A stretch of DNA of 64,000 bases from an uncultured Lachnospiraceae bacterium. GTDB taxonomy: Bacteria; Bacillota; Clostridia; Lachnospirales; Lachnospiraceae. A program made the position numbers and the translations under genes. How positions within the stretch are numbered: the stretch's first letter is position 1; each line of letters begins with the position of its first letter. Location: contig CAMWCA010000007.1 in assembly GCA_947172705.1 (NCBI GenBank), positions 1-64,000 of the forward strand, in the 5' to 3' direction. The notes under the pieces are model-generated. The model saw only the letters and a program-made list of their open reading frames with translations, did no database searches and was not told the origin of the DNA. This document shows positions 63,553 to 64,000 of this stretch, piece after piece.

Positions 63553-64000
63553 ATGGAAGAAAACAGGAAAATGAAAATTGGCGTGGCAATTGCGGGTACA
63601 ATTCTTTTGATTGCCATGGCAGTATATCCGGAAGTGAAAAATGAAGCAGACGTATACCAAAGACAGGAGATCTCCCTGGAACAGCAGCCCTCTGAGGGAA
63701 CGGCGGAGGAGATAGCAAAAGCTCCTTTACAGGACTGGGAGCGTCAGAATCCGGAAGCTCTTTTGGAAGAAAAGGGTCTGGACGTAATGCTTGCCATTGG
63801 GCAGGGAGAGCGGAGCCTTCGGGTGTCTCTCTGGCAAAGTAATGACGGCATCTGCTATTTCTTTTTACCGGGGTATGCGAAGGGAATGGAATTGGCTCTG
63901 GCGCATGCAGGAGGCGGAAGTCTTCAGATTGGCAATGCAAGAGTGCAGGAGGGGGATGTTTTGAAGGAGCTCCTTTGGGAGGCAGCTTATGAGATGACGC
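63553..64000 (+). CDS. membrane-anchored or secreted protein, 3' end cut by window
   Basis: The first 149 codons are present. A membrane segment or signal (MKIGVAIAGTILLIAMAVYP) is followed by a Gln/Glu-rich stretch and a region with YFFLPGYAKGMELALAHAGG. It is not recognised; an extracellular role is likely. GAGGA lies six bases before the ATG, and the gene begins 18 bases after the GT52-like stop, so it may be part of the same transcript and concern the glycosylated target. Confidence 0.6.
   Translation, partial: MEENRKMKIGVAIAGTILLIAMAVYPEVKNEADVYQRQEISLEQQPSEGTAEEIAKAPLQDWERQNPEALLEEKGLDVMLAIGQGERSLRVSLWQSNDGICYFFLPGYAKGMELALAHAGGGSLQIGNARVQEGDVLKELLWEAAYEMT

Overview
The window reads as chromosome of an endospore-forming, probably motile Firmicute, most likely of the Lachnospiraceae type (inference from gene content, no search was run). 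Pointers are SpoIID next to a SpoIIQ-like protein, SpoVG, a stand-alone Spo0A C-terminal domain protein, a DnaD plus DnaC/DnaI-like loader pair, a GlgC/GlgD pair, AGGAGG-type ribosome sites, a sigma-28 type promoter and a pseudaminic acid cluster of the kind used for flagellin glycosylation. No rRNA, tRNA, CRISPR array, transposase or phage module was recognised.

Layout. 1-3.0 kb: two MalF/MalG-type sugar permeases and a HlyD-like adaptor, then a long inverted-repeat element. 3.1-11 kb: small accessory genes (C39-like peptidase, nucleotidyltransferase/HEPN pair, aconitase-family hydratase, NUDIX, PadR/HXXEE pair, AAA/DUF4143 ATPase, XRE-methyltransferase fusion). 11.2-16.5 kb, minus: a five-gene block with an ABC exporter (ATPase and two FtsX-type permeases) and two unrecognised soluble proteins. 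16.6-20.2 kb: isochorismatase-family hydrolase with a divergent WYL regulator, and an AgrC/AgrA-like two-component pair. 20.3-22.9 kb: DUF368 lipid-carrier transporter, a second inverted-repeat element, and an RTX-like calcium-binding protein behind a near-perfect sigma-28 promoter.

23-31 kb: sporulation and cell-wall block (spoIID, spoIIQ-like, amidohydrolase, GH9-like lipoprotein, ddl, murF, plsC). 31-37 kb: MFS symporter, TetR regulator, alpha/beta hydrolase, GT2 glycosyltransferase and a polytopic membrane protein, ended by a third long hairpin. 37-42 kb, minus: murC, then dnaD, a DnaC-like loader and prs, with a cluster of DnaA-box-like nonamers between murC and dnaD. 42.5-54.7 kb: glgC, glgD, spoVG, MATE exporter, pth, mfd, Na/Pi cotransporter, a 33-residue small protein, 3-methyladenine glycosylase, HAM1-like pyrophosphatase, Spo0A-C protein.

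54.7-64 kb: nonulosonic acid cluster. pseC, a GT2 and an ATP-grasp ligase run rightward; pseF, a PLP decarboxylase-like enzyme, pseI and pseG run leftward; a GT52/sialyltransferase-like gene diverges from pseF. No pseB or pseH is visible here. The ATP-grasp and PLP enzymes may make an unusual acyl substituent. The strongest leads are this cluster, the two related inverted-repeat elements with conserved core but copy-specific arms, the sigma-28-driven calcium-binding protein, and the five-gene ABC block.
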